A program made the position numbers and the translations under genes. The notes below the pieces were generated by a model. That model saw only the letters and a list, made by a program, of their open reading frames with translations, ran no database searches and was not told where the DNA came from. Source: Strongyloides papillosus (lineage: Eukaryota > Nematoda > Chromadorea > Rhabditida > Strongyloididae). Taken from it: a stretch of DNA of 64,000 nucleotides. Shown one piece after another: positions 60,772-64,000 of the stretch; the first letter of the stretch is position 1, and the number at the start of each line of letters is the position of its first letter. Location of the stretch: NCBI GenBank assembly GCA_005656395.1, contig SRSI01000073.1:744001-808000 (forward strand). The letters run 5' to 3'.

Positions 60772-63663
60772 GTTTAAACATTTTTATTCTATTTATTTGT
60801 TTACCTATAAGAAAAAAGTTGAAATGATTAATAAGATATTTATAGAATTAATAATAAATTAAAGAGAATAAAAATTAAATTAATGGAGTAAAGTTAATTG
60901 ATAAAAGTCCAAACTCATTAATTATAAAGATATAAGGAAGTCTTTTATTATCTCAGATTATATAATAGAAAGGAATTATAAATGGTTTTTGTTGACACTT
61001 CTCATATAAAATGTTTTATCTCAATGATTAGGGATAAGAAGGAGATCAAAGAAATGTGTTAAGATATAATATAGGTACAGATGGTTCCCTGTAAATGTAA
61101 ACTTTATTATTTTAAGAGGGTGCCCCGACATATTTAAGGTTACAAAGAAAGAGGTAACCACAACCAATTATGTTTGAGGATAATTAAAAATAATAAATGA
61201 AGGTAAAATTATATAGTCAAAAGAGGTAAGATTAAAAGAGATTAGGACATGTAAAAGTTAATACTTAAAGAGTATCTTAAAACTTTATATAATGAAAATA
61301 AATATAAGAGAATAATTTGGTAGAAAAAATTTTCATGACCACCTCCTTTGAAAATTTTAAAGAAGTTATACAAACTAGAGATAACATCTATAAGTCTATA
61401 ATATACATATACTTATCACAACACTTCAAATTCTTTATATAAGCATGTAATTACAATTTAAAGTTGTGACACATTGACAAATGCCATGCCAATAATCATT
61501 ACTTTTTACTCGTTTTATTTATCTTATAATTTTTAATATAATACTTGGAGGACAATAAAAATTTGGGACCATCATGAACTATTAAATCCTCCTTATCTAT
61601 CCATTGTAACCAGATGGTTTATTGTTAAATGTGTTTTTGGAAGTTATTTATTTAAATGATAATACATTTAAACATCTTTAAAGTTTTCAAATATAAGGAG
61701 ATGTGTCAATCATCTTGGGGTTGTAGTGGATAATGATGATGATTGGGGAAGTTTTTGGGCATTGAAACTCCTTTTGTGTGGATGTCAAAATATAAAAGGA
61801 GATTTAGGGGATATAAGATGATAAAAGATAGAGAGAAAGTAATAAATATTATAAATGTAAGATGTAAAATCAAACAATAGCGTCATTAAGAAAAACTTTA
61901 ACAAAAGGATATAATATTAAATATTTATCCCTTATATAATATTCATATACTAGTTTATTAACCATGAGCAAATAAGATTTCCTTTTTTTCATCCCTCTTT
62001 AGCATGAAAAGGAGGAGGATACCATATTGTTTGATTAGTAAATTAGTAATTGAGATATATAGAAATATATGAAGATACTTCAAGATTTTGGAGGATATAC
62101 ACATTGAAAATGGTATTAATATTTTGAAGAGGAGGAAAATATTATGAGTATAAATGAATGGTCATAGAGAAGAGGGTGTTAAATGTAATGAAGACCATCT
62201 TTAGTGTGAGTTGTTCTAAGATTTTAATATCACATAATTGGGGTTGAATAGATTTTAAAGGTGTAAAGTAGATTATGAATGTTTATTAATCTTGAAATGA
62301 GAGGTAAGGCGATAAAATTAATGTAGTTAATGGGGAGGGAGATTGGCATGTAAATTATAAAGTAATTTATTGTTTATACAGCACATTGTCTCCGTCTTTT
62401 TTTATTATAAAAATTATAGAGTTGAATACAATTTTCAATGAAGCATGTTTATGGTTAGATAAATAAAAAAGAAATTAATTTAAGGATACTTTTGTTTGAA
62501 TGTACAATTTTTATTACATACAATACTTCAATATGTGTGGAATTTGATGTGTAATGAGACGTTAATGGCAATAAAAAAAGTATTGAGGACATCTTTTTCT
62601 ATTTTTTTTTCAAAAAAAGTTATTAATATCATTTTATTTATTCCTATACATTATAATGAATTTCCTCCTCACATATCATTTGACGAAAAAAATTGTGATT
62701 TAAAACTTCAATCTAATAATTAATTAATCACGCCAGAAAAATTTCAAAGAACACCATATTTTATATTAGAAAAAAAAAACATATGTAGGGTGTTAGTACT
62801 TTATATAAGAATTTAAAAGAAAACAAAATCTCAAAAATGTCCTTGAAAAAAAGACGAGAGAAGGGAAAAAAAATTCCGTTTTTTATAACTCATTTTTCTT
62901 TTGAATAAATTTAGATGTAGAAAATGTAGATGTATAAATAAATATATATATTATGTATATGTTAATGAGGAAAAATTGTTGAAGAAAAGTATATAAAAGA
63001 TATATGTATATAAGAGTATAATTAAATCATTCAAATAGTATGGAGATTTTTTTTATCCTCCTTCTTAAACTTACAACACATATAGAAAATGTATTTTTAT
63101 TTTATCTTATTGTTTTATACTTTATTATAATAAAATAAGATTTTTGTTTTTTAAATTATGTTGTGGTTTTGGGGATAATTTTTATCTCGTAATCGTGATT
63201 GATTTTTTACAATATTACAATAATCCTATCTAGTCATCTTAGAAAATATTGATATAAAGGTTATGAAAATAAACATATTTTGATAAAAAAGTTTGCTTGT
63301 TTTTATTTCCTTATCAACGGATGATGTATTTTTATTATTCATTAAATCATATATATGTGTTTTTACAATACATTTGTTATTTAAATAGTATAATATTCAT
63401 TATAAGAAATAGAAAAATACTTTTTATGAGTAGCTGTATTTATCATTATTATTTAAAGATGATTATTATCATTTATAAGTATTAGTATTTTTATTACCGT
63501 TCGAATGAGATTATCTTCATGTATATTTTAAAATTTATTTTTAGGAAATTATTCCTTCATTTTCTTAATGGTTTTGTATTATAAATTATTAGTAATTTCA
63601 CTTTATTTAGAAACAATAAAAAATAATGGCGAATAATTCTAAAAATAAATATATATCGCGTGA
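60772..63663. other. 2.9-kb intergenic region
   Basis: No supported gene. A moderately purine-rich stretch (GGAG, GAGGAGGA motifs) runs from about 61680 to 62340. A 75-residue frame at 62496-62723 lacks homology and is not called. Confidence 0.5.
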
Positions 63664-64000
63664 TTAAACCTCAGTTCCAGATCCTTCTGACTCAAAAATA
63701 GAATTTTTTATTAATTTTTCATTATTATCCTTATCACTGCCTCCCAACCTTCTAAGAAAATTTATATAAATATTAGTTTCATTGCCATTAATATAGTCTG
63801 GAACTAATCCATCTCTGACAAAAGAAAAAACATCTTTATCAAACTTTTTTTCCATCTTCTCATCATCCGCATCTAAGTAACTTGGTAATAAATTTCTATA
63901 TTTTATTGCCATCTTTTTATAACGCATGCAGCAAGTTGCCTCAGAACATTGAACATAACCTGGTGAACAATCGCATCTGTTTGGATTCAGTAGTGGTCTT
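63664..64000 (-). CDS. 3' end of an unidentified gene, cut by the window edge
   Basis: The open frame enters from the right edge and stops at 63664; the N-terminus lies outside. The visible 111 residues begin with a cysteine cluster (RCDCSPGYVQCSEATCC), which looks like part of a disulfide-rich extracellular module. A charged, acidic C-terminal tail with one N-x-T site (NGNETN) follows, ending EGSGTEV. No family is assigned. The internal Met is not taken as the start because the frame continues upstream without a splice site or stop. Confidence 0.55.
   Translation of the reverse strand, partial: RPLLNPNRCDCSPGYVQCSEATCCMRYKKMAIKYRNLLPSYLDADDEKMEKKFDKDVFSFVRDGLVPDYINGNETNIYINFLRRLGGSDKDNNEKLIKNSIFESEGSGTEV

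Overview
The window is AT-rich eukaryotic DNA (roughly 78% A+T by eye) with short GT..AG introns (most 40-100 nt), a nematode-style tandem array of receptor guanylyl cyclases, divergent nuclear hormone receptors and a DEG/ENaC channel. Base composition, intron style and gene families suggest a clade IV parasitic nematode of the Strongyloides type. That assignment is an inference; no species is claimed.

Layout. 1-7.1 kb: IFT80 (intraflagellar transport, 5 exons, with two identical antisense tRNA-Ala(AGC) genes in one intron), Elongin A (3 exons) and, on the minus strand, the axonemal dynein light chain DNALI1/p28 (2 exons). 7.2-42.2 kb: seven receptor guanylyl cyclases (here rGC1 to rGC7, left to right), all on the minus strand and all apparently intact. 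Every exon junction I placed keeps frame and each summed coding length is a multiple of three. rGC1 (6 exons), rGC2/rGC3 (3 exons) and rGC4-rGC7 (5 exons) form three structural classes. rGC4-rGC7 are units of a tandem repeat of about 5.2 kb. Between the units lie decayed copies of the first exon of an rGC3-type gene, marking where the repeat unit was cut, plus three DNA transposons with inverted repeats. 42.6-45.9 kb: two tandem nuclear hormone receptors whose DNA-binding domain is split by an 11-nt micro-exon. 46.5-48.3 kb: an orphan mariner transposase N-terminal ORF, a second, decayed copy of one array transposon, and a possible decayed coding stretch. 49.6 kb: a small secreted, probably GPI-anchored peptide. 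50.7-52.6 kb: a DEG/ENaC channel (5 exons). 56.9-58.1 kb: a tail-anchored coiled-coil protein of unknown role. 58.3-60.8 kb: a TMTC4-like ER O-mannosyltransferase (3 exons, minus). 63.7-64.0 kb: the 3' end of a cysteine-containing gene that runs off the window.

How the genes fit together. Several genes share the theme of ciliated sensory neurons. IFT80 builds sensory cilia, receptor guanylyl cyclases act in sensory cilia of nematodes, and DEG/ENaC channels are often mechano- or chemosensory. No operon is evident. The main biological story is the local birth and reshuffling of the rGC4-rGC7 receptors by unequal crossing-over and gene conversion.
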